Assembly (NCBI RefSeq): GCF_025151995.1
Contig: NZ_CP102290.1
Span: 1-64,000 of the forward strand
Reading direction: 5' to 3'
Length of the DNA stretch: 64,000 nt
Source: Ruminococcus gauvreauii
Lineage (GTDB): Bacteria; Bacillota; Clostridia; Lachnospirales; Lachnospiraceae
Shown: positions 1-7,470 of the stretch, piece after piece
Numbering within the stretch: the stretch's first letter is position 1
Layout: each line of letters begins with the position of its first letter
Made by a program: the position numbers and the translations under genes
The notes under the pieces: generated by a model
What the model was told of the DNA's origin: nothing
What the model saw: only the letters and a program-made list of their open reading frames with translations
Database searches by the model: none

Positions 1-57
1 GTGGGTGTCAAAGGGTACGCGATACATTTATCCTTTTCCCCCGGAAACGGCGTTTTA

Positions 58-852
58 ATGCGTGACAATACGCCAAAATCAACCCGAACACAGGGAGGTG
101 ATCCTATCGCTGATTATATCAGGGCAGACACGCGGCTGCCCGCCTATCTGCCGTATCCCCGTTTCCTGCTGAAAATGGAGATTTCACAGACCGCCAAGCT
201 GCTGTATTCGCTGCTGTTAGACCGTTCCACCCTCTCCCAGAAAAACAAGTGGCTGGACGACGAGGGCAGGATTTATATTATCTATCCCATCGCGGAGATA
301 GCAGAAATACTGGATAAAGGCAGCACCACCATCAAGGGGGCGCTTAATGAACTGGACACGGCGGGGCTGTTGGAACGGGAACGGGGCGGCTTCTCCGCAC
401 CGAACCGGCTTTATGTCAAAGTACCGCCAGTGCCACAGGTACAGTTTTCAGACCAACTGATGGCCGGAAGTCCGCCCCTCATAGAGCCGGAAAACCGTCC
501 TACTGATGGTCAGAAAACCGACCTTATGATGGTCGGAAAACCGTCCCCTAACCAAACTACTATAAACAACCTTACAGAGAGCCAAACAAAGGGAGTGAGT
601 GGGGGGCCGTCCGCGCCCTATGGCCGATATGGAAATATTTTTCTGTCACAGACCGAATACGACGAGTTGCAGGCAGAGTACCCTGACAGGCTGGAACGGT
701 TCATCGAGGAAATGAGCCGCTACCTTGCCGCCAACGGGAAAAGCTACCAGAACTATGCCGCCGCCCTGCGGATATGGGCGGGGAACGACAAAAAGGAAGC
801 CCCTAAAAAGGGCATACCAGACTACTCATGCAAGGAGGGCGAGAGTTTATGA
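58..852 (+). CDS. Replication initiator protein A (RepA N-terminal family)
   Basis: Likely initiator or replisome organiser of the mobile element, binding its origin so that the next gene product can load helicase. The N-terminus contains GGDPIADYIRADTRLPAYLP followed by a winged-helix stretch (about residues 35-115), typical of RepA_N proteins of gut Firmicutes elements. A Pro/Thr-rich linker and a C-terminal helical domain follow. An in-frame GTG at position 1 would add 19 residues that do not look like protein, so ATG 58 is preferred; a start further left cannot be excluded. The stop overlaps the next start in ATGA, so the two are translationally coupled. Confidence 0.8.
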   Translation: MRDNTPKSTRTQGGDPIADYIRADTRLPAYLPYPRFLLKMEISQTAKLLYSLLLDRSTLSQKNKWLDDEGRIYIIYPIAEIAEILDKGSTTIKGALNELDTAGLLERERGGFSAPNRLYVKVPPVPQVQFSDQLMAGSPPLIEPENRPTDGQKTDLMMVGKPSPNQTTINNLTESQTKGVSGGPSAPYGRYGNIFLSQTEYDELQAEYPDRLERFIEEMSRYLAANGKSYQNYAAALRIWAGNDKKEAPKKGIPDYSCKEGESL

Positions 853-1691
853 AGAATGAAATCAACGCGGTTTTGGAGAATATGACGACCACCATCCCGG
901 AGCCGGAGGACTACACCGGCGAGGACGGTTTACTGTACTGCGGCAAGTGCCGCAAGCCGAAAGAAGCCTATTTTGCGCCGGATAAGGCCGCTATCTTCGG
1001 GCGCGACCGCCACCCGGCAGAGTGCGACTGCCAGAGAACCGCCCGCGAGGAACGGGAAGCCGCCGAAAAGCGGCGCAGACACCTTGACACCGTGGAAGAA
1101 CTGAAACGCCGGGGCTTTACCGACCCCACCATGCGGGACTGGACTTTCGAGAACGACAACGGCAGGAACCCGCAGACCGGGCTTGCCCGCCGGTATGTGG
1201 AGCATTGGGAAGATATGCGGACAGACAATATCGGCTGCCTGTTCTGGGGCGGCGTAGGCACCGGCAAAAGCTACCTTGCAGGCTGTATCGCAAACGCCCT
1301 CATGGAGAAAGAAATCCCCGTCCGCATGACGAACTTTGCTCTTATCCTCAATGACCTTGCCGCCAGCTTTGAGGGGCGCAACGAGTACATTTCCCGCCTT
1401 TGTCGTTATCCGCTGCTGATCCTTGACGACTTCGGCATGGAACGCGGGACGGAATACGGGCTGGAACAGGTGTTCAATGTGATTGACAGCCGTTACCGCA
1501 GCGGCAAGCCGCTGATCGTCACGACCAACCTTACGCTGGACGACCTGCACAACCCGGAGGACACCGCCCATTCCCGGATTTATGACCGCCTGCTTTCCAT
1601 GTGCGTCCCGGTACGCTTTACCGGCGACAACTTCCGGCAGGAAACCGCCAAGCGGAAAATGGAGAGCATGAAGAAACTGATTACCGACTGA
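849..1691 (+). CDS. DnaC/IstB-like AAA+ ATPase, helicase loader
   Basis: Probable helicase loader of the element, working with the RepA-like protein just upstream. An N-terminal Cys cluster (Cys31, Cys34, Cys60, Cys62) may bind zinc. The P-loop GGVGTGKS lies at residues 134-141, Walker B is LLILDDFGME, and a sensor-like VTTNL follows. The ORF is open from 828, but AAGGAGG lies at 832-838 just before ATG 849, which fixes the start there. Length (280 residues) fits DnaC-like proteins of integrative elements. A transposase helper of IstB type is less likely because no IS21 transposase is present. Confidence 0.85.
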   Translation: MKNEINAVLENMTTTIPEPEDYTGEDGLLYCGKCRKPKEAYFAPDKAAIFGRDRHPAECDCQRTAREEREAAEKRRRHLDTVEELKRRGFTDPTMRDWTFENDNGRNPQTGLARRYVEHWEDMRTDNIGCLFWGGVGTGKSYLAGCIANALMEKEIPVRMTNFALILNDLAASFEGRNEYISRLCRYPLLILDDFGMERGTEYGLEQVFNVIDSRYRSGKPLIVTTNLTLDDLHNPEDTAHSRIYDRLLSMCVPVRFTGDNFRQETAKRKMESMKKLITD

Positions 1692-1705
1692 AAGGAGTAT
1701 TGCCT

Positions 1706-1900
1706 ATGGCAGATAACAAGCAGCACGACACCCGCACCACCCGCCGCCCTGACTGTGTGACGGAAATCCGCATGGGCAATTCCGTCCTTGTCGTGTCCGG
1801 CTATTTCAAGAAAGACACCACAACCACAGCCGCCGACAAAATGGCGCGGGTACTGGAAGCGGAAGCCGCTGCTACACAGGAGCCGACTTATCCGGCGTGA
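1706..1900 (+). CDS. tnpW: TnpW-like transposon-encoded protein
   Basis: A 64-residue protein starting MADNKQHDTRTTRRPD and containing the phrase SVLVVSGYFKKDTTTTAADK, which I recognise from TnpW of Tn4451-like elements. Its molecular function is not known to me. AAAGGAG precedes ATG 1706 with normal spacing, and the gene follows the DnaC-like gene by 14 bp, so it belongs to the same transcript. The reading frame is open further upstream, but that part overlaps the dnaC-like gene and has no start signal. Confidence 0.75.
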   Translation: MADNKQHDTRTTRRPDCVTEIRMGNSVLVVSGYFKKDTTTTAADKMARVLEAEAAATQEPTYPA

Positions 1901-1905
1901 ACCGG

Positions 1906-1927
1906 GGCATGGAAAAGCGGCCATGCC
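1906..1927 (+). terminator. Hairpin after tnpW
   Basis: Seven-base arms GGCATGG and CCATGCC enclose an 8-nt loop just behind the tnpW stop codon. There is no T-run after it, so it may be a processing or structural hairpin rather than an intrinsic terminator. Confidence 0.35.
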
Positions 1928-1964
1928 AGGGAGCATGACCGCTGGAACGAAAATCGGAAGTGCT

Positions 1965-2165
1965 TTAGCAATTCTTAATCTCATTCTCTATAAAATAATT
2001 TGCAATTTCAAAGGCTTTTATTCTTCTCTTTGCCAATGTGATTTGTGATTTATAACGCTCGGAATTATCCTTTGATTCAAATGTTTTTACTGTTTCTCTT
2101 AGCTTGTGCAGAGTTGAATCAATTTGCCTTTTGGCCGCGGTTAATTCATCTATTGTATACTTCAT
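1965..2165 (-). CDS. Small coiled-coil hypothetical protein of the element
   Basis: A 66-residue highly charged protein beginning MKYTIDELTAAKRQIDSTLH and predicted to be almost wholly helical, with heptad-like spacing of Leu, Ile and Phe. The longer reading frame up to 2297 is rejected because AAAGGAG lies eight bases before ATG 2165. It is the only minus-strand gene in this element end and converges on tnpW. I do not recognise a function; small helical proteins of this size near recombinases may be accessory or regulatory. A short inverted repeat (TCTGATTT / AAATCAGA, 2182-2204) lies in its leader. Confidence 0.6.
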   Translation of the reverse strand: MKYTIDELTAAKRQIDSTLHKLRETVKTFESKDNSERYKSQITLAKRRIKAFEIANYFIENEIKNC

Positions 2166-2331
2166 GTTTTCTCCTTTAACTTCTGATTTTTTTGTTAAAT
2201 CAGAGTATACCACGGAGTTATGAACTTTTCTACTGCAAATATGGGACGACAACCCATACCATAAAAATCGGAAAATTGAAAAGCTGTAAAGAAGCAAATT
2301 TAACGCTTTTGCCGCTGTACAGCCCCCGCCG

Positions 2332-2357
2332 TTCCGTGGTACAATGAAACCACGGAA
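2332..2357 (+). promoter_or_regulatory. Palindrome over the recombinase promoter region
   Basis: Perfect 9-bp arms TTCCGTGGT (2332-2340) and ACCACGGAA (2349-2357) enclose 8 bases. The match TACAAT to a -10 box (2340-2345) lies in the loop, and imperfect outer arms (ACAGCCCC / GGGGCTGGCTGT) extend the dyad. It sits 34 bp before the recombinase ATG. It is a candidate operator or an RNA hairpin that holds integrase expression down; no good -35 box was seen. Confidence 0.5.
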
Positions 2358-2390
2358 TAGTGGGGCTGGCTGTCGGAAACGGAGGATTTT

Positions 2391-4007
2391 ATGTTAAGAC
2401 AAGCCACCCAAAACCTCATTACCGCCCTTTATCCGAGATTGTCCCACGAGGATGAATTGCAAGGCGAGAGTAATTCCATATCGAACCAAAAAAGGATACT
2501 CGAAACCTACGCAAAACAGAACGGCTTTACCAATCTGCGCTGGTACACCGACGACGGTTTTTCCGGCGCGAACTTCCAGCGGCCCGGATTTCAAGCCATG
2601 CTTGCGGACATTGAAGCCGGGAAAGTGGGTACGGTCATCGTCAAGGACATGAGCCGGTTAGGGCGAAACTACTTGCAGGTAGGGTTTTACACGGAAATGC
2701 TGTTCCCTCAAAAGGGTGTGCGTTTTATCGCTGTCAACGATAATGTGGACAGTGCCAGCGAGGGCATGGACAACGATTTTACCCCGCTGCGAAATCTGTT
2801 CAATGAATGGCTGGTGAGAGATACGAGCAAGAAAATCAAGGCAGTGAAAAAGTCAAAAGGCATGAGCGGCAAGCCTGTTACCAGCAAGCCGGTTTACGGC
2901 TATGTGATGGACGAGGACGAGAATTTTATTATAGACGAGGAAGCCGCCCCGGTGGTGCAGCAGATTTACCAGCTTTGCCTTGCCGGGAACGGCCCGACCA
3001 AGATTGCCCGTATGCTGACGGAGCAGCAAATCCCCACGCCGGGGACGCTGGAATATCAGCGGACAGGCAGCACCCGCCGTTATCACCCAGGCTATGAGTG
3101 CAAATGGGCGACCAACACCGTCGTTCATATCCTCGAAAACCGAGAGTACACCGGATGTCTGGTGAACTTCAAAACGGAAAAGCCTTCTTATAAGGTCAAG
3201 CACAGCATAGAGAACCCCGTCGAGAAGCAGGCCATTTTCGAGAACCACCATGAGCCGATCATCGACAAGGAAACATGGGAACGGGTGCAGGAGTTACGCA
3301 AACAGCGCAAACGCCCGAACCGCTACGATGAAGTGGGGCTGTTCTCCGGGATTTTGTTCTGCGCCGACTGCGGCCATGTGCTGTATCAGCAGCGGTATCA
3401 GAACAAAGACCGCAAACAGGACTGCTACATCTGCGGCAGCTACAAGAAGCGCACCCGCAACTGTACGGCGCACTTTATCCGCACCGATCTGTTGACCGCT
3501 GGTGTCCTGGCAAATCTCCGGCAAGTGACCGAATACGCAGCCAAGCATGAGAGCCGGTTTGTGAAACTACTTGTCCAGCAGAACGAGATCGGCGGCAAGC
3601 GAAAGACCGCCGCAGCCATCAAGCAGCTTGAACAGGCGCAGGAACGCATTTCTGAAATCAGCCGCATTATCAAGCGGCTGTATGAGGACAATGTAAACGG
3701 CAAAATCAGCGATGAGCGTTTCATGGAACTGTCGGCTGACTACGAAGCCGAGCAAGCGGAGCTGAAAAAGAGAGCCGCCGCCCTGCAAGCCGAACTGGAC
3801 AAGTCACAGGCAGCTACCGTCAACGCCGAGAAATTTATGGGCATTGTCCGCAAGCACCTTGCCTTTGAAGAACTGACCCCCACTCTCTTGCGGGAAATGA
3901 TCGAGAAAATTGTGGTGCATGAGTGCAGCTATGATGAGAACGGCACCCGCAGGCAGGACATTGAGATTTATTACAGCTTTGTCGGCAAGATTGACTTGCC
4001 CGAATAA
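2391..4007 (+). CDS. Large serine recombinase (TnpX/DUF4368 type)
   Basis: Site-specific recombinase that should integrate and excise the element. The resolvase domain covers about residues 10-155 with Ser18 (YPRLSHEDE) as the likely nucleophile and the conserved SRLGRNYLQVG segment. A recombinase domain follows (about 165-270), then a Cys zinc ribbon (CADCGHVLY to CYICGSY, about 325-360), a coiled coil (about 400-465) and a C-terminal DUF4368-like part. Length 538 fits the family. GGAGG precedes ATG 2391. It lies 87 bp from the element end, as usual for integrases, and reads towards the junction. Confidence 0.93.
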   Translation: MLRQATQNLITALYPRLSHEDELQGESNSISNQKRILETYAKQNGFTNLRWYTDDGFSGANFQRPGFQAMLADIEAGKVGTVIVKDMSRLGRNYLQVGFYTEMLFPQKGVRFIAVNDNVDSASEGMDNDFTPLRNLFNEWLVRDTSKKIKAVKKSKGMSGKPVTSKPVYGYVMDEDENFIIDEEAAPVVQQIYQLCLAGNGPTKIARMLTEQQIPTPGTLEYQRTGSTRRYHPGYECKWATNTVVHILENREYTGCLVNFKTEKPSYKVKHSIENPVEKQAIFENHHEPIIDKETWERVQELRKQRKRPNRYDEVGLFSGILFCADCGHVLYQQRYQNKDRKQDCYICGSYKKRTRNCTAHFIRTDLLTAGVLANLRQVTEYAAKHESRFVKLLVQQNEIGGKRKTAAAIKQLEQAQERISEISRIIKRLYEDNVNGKISDERFMELSADYEAEQAELKKRAAALQAELDKSQAATVNAEKFMGIVRKHLAFEELTPTLLREMIEKIVVHECSYDENGTRRQDIEIYYSFVGKIDLPE

Positions 4008-4015
4008 CCGCCCGA

Positions 4016-4048
4016 CCTATCCGACACAATGGCCAAGTGTCGGATAGG
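4016..4048 (+). terminator. Perfect 12-bp hairpin at the element right end
   Basis: Arms 4016-4027 and 4037-4048 pair perfectly (CCTATCCGACAC with GTGTCGGATAGG) around a 9-nt loop. It lies 8 bp after the recombinase stop and about 46 bp inside the junction. A T-rich stretch (AAAATTTTTT, from 4056) starts a little downstream, so it could terminate recombinase transcription; it could also be a recombinase-binding arm. Confidence 0.55.
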
Positions 4049-4094
4049 AACGGCAAAATTTTTTGCACTTCTATTGCTTCTTTATCACACATAA

Positions 4095-4404
4095 GCAAAT
4101 GCTCCGGGATTCTTGCGTGTGTGTCAAAGCTGTCGATCACATTGAAGAGTTTTGCATATTCCGGTGTCTGTACGGGAAGGTCCGTCGCGCTTCCGCCACA
4201 CAGGATCATAACATCGATTTTATCCTTCCATTCTGCGGCATCCGATACGCTGCAGACTGCGGCAGTTTTCGTAAGAATTGATACCTCGGCAGGGTTTCTG
4301 CGCGTAAAAACTGCTGTCAGTTCCATATCAGGGTTCTGCTTGACTGCGCACTCCACACCGCGTCCCAGATTTCCATAACCTAAAATTCCGATTCTTATAC
4401 TCAT
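4095..4404 (-). pseudogene. ddh: 5' fragment of meso-diaminopimelate dehydrogenase, cut by the element
   Basis: The intact enzyme reductively aminates tetrahydrodipicolinate to meso-diaminopimelate with NADPH for lysine and cell-wall synthesis. The first 102 codons are clear: Rossmann motif GYGNLGRG, then ILCGGSATDLPVQTPEYAK and VIDSFDTHARIPEH. After His102 the frame continues into element sequence (down to 3835) and no longer resembles Ddh; the dimerisation and substrate domain is missing here. A good ribosome binding site (GAGGAG) precedes ATG 4404. The rest of the gene should lie beyond the left end of the element. Confidence 0.88.
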
Positions 4405-4440
4405 AGCATTTTTCTCCTCAGTACATTTAATGTCTTTTCT

Positions 4441-4469
4441 ATTATAATATCACATCTCATTTTCTGCAA
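4441..4469 (-). promoter_or_regulatory. Promoter of the interrupted ddh gene
   Basis: On the minus strand TTGCAG (4464-4469) is followed after 17 bp by TATAAT (4441-4446), 37 bp before the ddh start. It should still fire and transcribe into the element end antisense to the recombinase. Confidence 0.5.
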
Positions 4470-4486
4470 TGCCTTAAATTGAATAC

Positions 4487-5482
4487 TTAACTGATATACA
4501 GTATTTTTACATCTCCGAGTATTCTTTTAATTTCAGAACGCAAAAATTTTTCAGCCTCCGCCCTCGCCTCCGGGCGGTAACAATACCTGCCTCTGCCCCG
4601 TCCGGTCATCAGCTGACTGTCATACAGATCCGGAGCATTGGGAAACGCCTCGCTGTTGATGGCGCGGTGTACATAGGAGTAGGTCATCATGATTATTTCC
4701 AGAAACATCTGCTTTTGCGTCTTCGCTGTCAAACCTTCACGGAGCTGTTCCAAGAGTTTTGTATACATTGCCTGCCACCCTTCCACCAGCATCACCGGTG
4801 CGATCAAAAGTCCGCAGGGATAGCCGGCTTCGCACATGCTGTTTACGGCCTCCATCCTCTTCTGCAGACTGGACGTTCCCAGTTCGATGCGGCTGATCAG
4901 CGGCTGCGGATTCACGCTCATGCGAAAAATCACTTTTCCCCGGTGGTCAAGGTCAAGCAGACTATCCACCATATGAAATTTAGTCGGAAACGTAAGACAG
5001 CCGGTTCCTTCTTCCGCAAAACGGGGAATGGTATATAAGAGATTACCGGTTATGATGTTTTCCAGTACCAGATCACTGTTGCTGCCAATCTCAAAAGTCA
5101 GACTGTTTTCACTGTTCTTTCCCTTCTTGATCAGCCGGTCCAGCATCTGCTCCCGGTTGACAAACAGGCGCAGATAGGCGCATTTGTTGTAATTGCACAC
5201 CAGGTAGCAGTACAGGCACATGGCTGTGCAGCCTGAAGATGTGTATGGAACCAGATAATCCGATACTTTATGATTCTCTGTATATCTGTGTGTCTTTCTG
5301 ATGCCGATGATCAGATTCCGTTTCATTTTGCCGAATTCGGCATTTTCTTTTTCCTGCATTTCCTTTATGGAATTGTGGCTTTCCACCGGTACCCACGGTA
5401 AATCAGCAAACTGTTCCTGCAGCTGCTTTCCCAGCGTATAGGATAAGCTGTCTTTTTCATAATATACTGCGTCAAATTTCAT
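4487..5482 (-). CDS. splB: Spore photoproduct lyase
   Basis: Radical SAM enzyme that reverses the UV lesion 5-thyminyl-5,6-dihydrothymine in germinating spores. The [4Fe-4S] motif CX3CX2C is formed by Cys85, Cys89 and Cys92 (CTAMCLYC), followed by the typical NYNKCAYLRLFVNRE. The long central part (EIGSNSDLVLEN, TKFHMVDSLL, FRMSVNPQ) and the C-terminal YRPEARAEAEKFLRSEI are characteristic of the family, as is the length of 331. Upstream by 86 bp in the same direction lies a TetR gene, so it is probably the last gene of the radical-SAM/TetR transcript. It indicates a spore-forming host. Confidence 0.92.
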   Translation of the reverse strand: MKFDAVYYEKDSLSYTLGKQLQEQFADLPWVPVESHNSIKEMQEKENAEFGKMKRNLIIGIRKTHRYTENHKVSDYLVPYTSSGCTAMCLYCYLVCNYNKCAYLRLFVNREQMLDRLIKKGKNSENSLTFEIGSNSDLVLENIITGNLLYTIPRFAEEGTGCLTFPTKFHMVDSLLDLDHRGKVIFRMSVNPQPLISRIELGTSSLQKRMEAVNSMCEAGYPCGLLIAPVMLVEGWQAMYTKLLEQLREGLTAKTQKQMFLEIIMMTYSYVHRAINSEAFPNAPDLYDSQLMTGRGRGRYCYRPEARAEAEKFLRSEIKRILGDVKILYIS

Positions 5483-5567
5483 AATGTCCTTTCTGCGCTG
5501 ATCATAAGACCAGATACCAATCGTATTTTATGTTTAGTATGTGCATTTTGCAGTATGAAATGTCTGT

Positions 5568-6188
5568 TTACCTGTCATTTTTATAGATCCTGACAAATTC
5601 AACAACCTGCCGTTCAATTGCCAGAAGTGCTTCCTCCTCCTTTTCCGGTTCCTGATCATACTGTGTCAGGAGCAGAAAGATGGGCGCATAGAAGTTGACA
5701 GCCATAGTCCCCGGATCGGCGGCTATAAATGCGCCGCGCCGCACCATCTCTGCAAACAGGTCCGTCTGATAGCGGATTGCCGCATCCATGAATATTCCCC
5801 GGTATACGGCATAAATCTCACGGTCCCGGTACTGCTCCATCGTCAGCATCCTGCGGAATCTGGAGGCAAATGGATCACGCAGATAAAACAGAAATATTTT
5901 TTTGCTCAGTTCAACCAGTTCCTCCGGTGTGATCGTCTCATAGATTTTGGCGGCTTCTGCCGGGTTCTGGTCATCCGGCAGTCCGTATTCCCTGGACATG
6001 TTTCCCATTCTCACGGACATTTCCTGTACAATCGTATCAAAAATCTCTTTTTTACTCCTGAAATGCTTATACAGTGAACTGTCTTTGATCCCCACAAGAT
6101 CAGCAATATTCTTTACACTGGTCCCCTGATATCCCTGAGTGGAAAACAACGTCAGGGCTTCCTCGATGATGCGTTCTTTTGTCGTCAT
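5568..6188 (-). CDS. TetR/AcrR family transcriptional regulator
   Basis: A 206-residue one-component regulator. Residues 1-50 form the HTH (TSVKNIADLVGIKDSSLYKHFRSK), and the rest is the helical ligand and dimerisation domain. It starts 4 bp behind the radical SAM gene with its GGAGG inside that gene, so both are co-transcribed. Two related palindromes at the promoter of the transcript (7309-7359) are likely its operators, implying autoregulation. The ligand is unknown. Confidence 0.9.
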   Translation of the reverse strand: MTTKERIIEEALTLFSTQGYQGTSVKNIADLVGIKDSSLYKHFRSKKEIFDTIVQEMSVRMGNMSREYGLPDDQNPAEAAKIYETITPEELVELSKKIFLFYLRDPFASRFRRMLTMEQYRDREIYAVYRGIFMDAAIRYQTDLFAEMVRRGAFIAADPGTMAVNFYAPIFLLLTQYDQEPEKEEEALLAIERQVVEFVRIYKNDR

Positions 6189-6192
6189 ATCG

Positions 6193-7275
6193 TCACTGAC
6201 CTCCCATGTAAGTCTTGATCAGCTGCTCCTGCTCAAATAGAACACAGCCGCCGTTGTGTTCGGCATCCAGCATCCCGCTGGTCTGCAGATGCATAAAGAG
6301 CGGCGACGAGAGGGCTGCCCTCAGGCCGGTATGTAGCACGCTGGTGTCTGAATAGGCGGAAAACGGACAGGGTTCTGCACCGCCGCCAGCATTGATATGG
6401 AAAAATCCCCTGCCGGCTGCCAGGCATCCGCCCGAACTCTTTTCATCCCCCGGAAACATCAGAAACATCAGTTGTGCCTGACACCTTCTAAGTTTCATCA
6501 CTCTGCTCTCAAAGATTCTGCGGTCCGCATCATCAAATGCCAGAGCGGCTGTTTCTCTGTCGACCGGCACGTATTCCACGTAGATCACCGCTTTACAGCC
6601 GTTGGCATAGAGCTCTCTCACAAACTTCCCGGAAGTCACTTCGTTTATATTTTCTCTTGTCACAGTGACGGATGCACCGAACAGAACTCCGGCATGGTTT
6701 AAAGCCTCCATCGCCTCCATCAGTTTCGCATGCACGCCTGCTCCTCTCCGGGCGTCTGTGATCATGCGGCCGCCCTCGATGCTCAGCACAGGCAGCAGAT
6801 TCCGGCTGGAGGAAAACAGCTTCAGATAATCATGAGTCAGCATGGTTCCATTCGTAAAAACAGGAAACAGAAGGTCCCGATGTCTTCCCGCCTCCCGAAG
6901 CACATCCATTCTGGTCAGAGGTTCTCCTCCTGCCAGCAGGATAAATCCAACACCAAGGGCTTCTGCCTGAGAAAAAATATCACCCCACTCCTGTCCCGAG
7001 AGTTCTTTCATCCCGGAGTGCGTACTGCATGTGGCGGCATAGCAGCCCTTGCAGTGCAGATTACACTGTCTCGTAATACTGGCGATAAGAAACGGAGGGA
7101 TGTGCACTCCGTCATTCTCGGACTGTTCCCTTAATGCCCTGGCTTTTTTCTGCGCGGCAGCATAATGCATGATAAACAGACTTTGCTGCGGATACTTCAG
7201 AGACACTTTCAACATGTCTCTGATCATTCTGTCTACCCCATTGCTCAGATAAGATGTTAATTCAAAACCTTCCAT
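6193..7275 (-). CDS. Radical SAM protein (MoaA/PqqE-like)
   Basis: Radical SAM enzyme of unknown substrate. The CX3CX2C motif is Cys71, Cys75 and Cys78 (CNLHCKGC), followed by LAGGEPLTR, the SAM-binding GGE motif. C-terminal Cys residues (Cys near 309 and 324, CLAAGRG and EPCPFSAYSD) suggest a short SPASM-like auxiliary cluster. The ORF is open to 7326, but that part overlaps the promoter and operators; GGAGG precedes ATG 7275, giving 360 residues. It is first in a transcript with a TetR regulator and probably splB. I cannot say whether it modifies a peptide or a small molecule. Confidence 0.82.
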   Translation of the reverse strand: MEGFELTSYLSNGVDRMIRDMLKVSLKYPQQSLFIMHYAAAQKKARALREQSENDGVHIPPFLIASITRQCNLHCKGCYAATCSTHSGMKELSGQEWGDIFSQAEALGVGFILLAGGEPLTRMDVLREAGRHRDLLFPVFTNGTMLTHDYLKLFSSSRNLLPVLSIEGGRMITDARRGAGVHAKLMEAMEALNHAGVLFGASVTVTRENINEVTSGKFVRELYANGCKAVIYVEYVPVDRETAALAFDDADRRIFESRVMKLRRCQAQLMFLMFPGDEKSSGGCLAAGRGFFHINAGGGAEPCPFSAYSDTSVLHTGLRAALSSPLFMHLQTSGMLDAEHNGGCVLFEQEQLIKTYMGGQ

Positions 7276-7308
7276 ATAGACTGACCTCCTGTTCAAACGG
7301 ACAACTCG

Positions 7309-7366
7309 GCTAGTAAGCACTAGCATTCCTTAAAGACAGTATAGCTAGTATTTGCTAGCCTGTCAA
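7309..7366 (-). promoter_or_regulatory. Consensus promoter with two TetR-type operators
   Basis: On the minus strand TTGACA (7361-7366), a 17-bp spacer and TATACT (7338-7343) form a near-perfect sigma-A promoter. A palindrome GCTAG-N6-CTAGC (7344-7359) fills the spacer, and a second, GCTAGT-N4-ACTAGC (7309-7324), lies just after the -10 box; their centres are 35 bp apart. The two 16-mers share 12 bases. This is the arrangement expected for strong steric repression by the TetR protein encoded in the transcript. Confidence 0.8.
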
Positions 7367-7368
7367 GA

Positions 7369-7400
7369 AAAATAAAAAAGATTGCGCTCTCGCGCAATCT
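7369..7400 (-). terminator. Intrinsic terminator of the first Bce module
   Basis: A perfect 9-bp stem (AGATTGCGC, 7379-7387, with GCGCAATCT, 7392-7400) and a 4-nt loop are followed on the minus strand by a T-rich tail. It insulates the Bce transcript from the radical-SAM promoter immediately downstream. A second imperfect hairpin (ACAGAAG to CTTCTGT, about 7423-7461) lies between it and the permease stop. Confidence 0.8.
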
Positions 7401-7470
7401 CCACGCGCGAGCGGACTGCAAAACAGAAGTTTGCCACATCCTCAATGGCAGACTTCTGTTTCTCTTATCA

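Larger units (their letters stand above)
1..4094 (+). mobile_element. Right end of a Tn4451/TnpX-type integrative element
   Basis: The block holds a RepA-like initiator, a DnaC-like ATPase, TnpW and a large serine recombinase, all read left to right, the usual cargo of the right part of Tn4451-like conjugative or mobilisable elements in gut Clostridia. The right boundary is placed near 4094, because from 4095 on the minus strand reads an intact diaminopimelate dehydrogenase N-terminus that stops matching that family after residue 102. The left end is outside the window. The exact crossover dinucleotide cannot be fixed without the other junction. Confidence 0.85.

Noticed and set aside
930..1571. 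A 213-residue minus-strand frame opposite the DnaC-like gene
   Set aside because: It is the mirror of a clearly coding, GC-rich P-loop gene; no ribosome binding site or family resemblance.
3835..4094. Continuation of the ddh reading frame into the element
   Set aside because: The frame stays open by chance; the residues have no resemblance to Ddh and run antisense to the recombinase end.
4405..4486. Search for a tRNA or small RNA target site next to the element
   Set aside because: No cloverleaf-like sequence is visible; the target is the ddh coding region.
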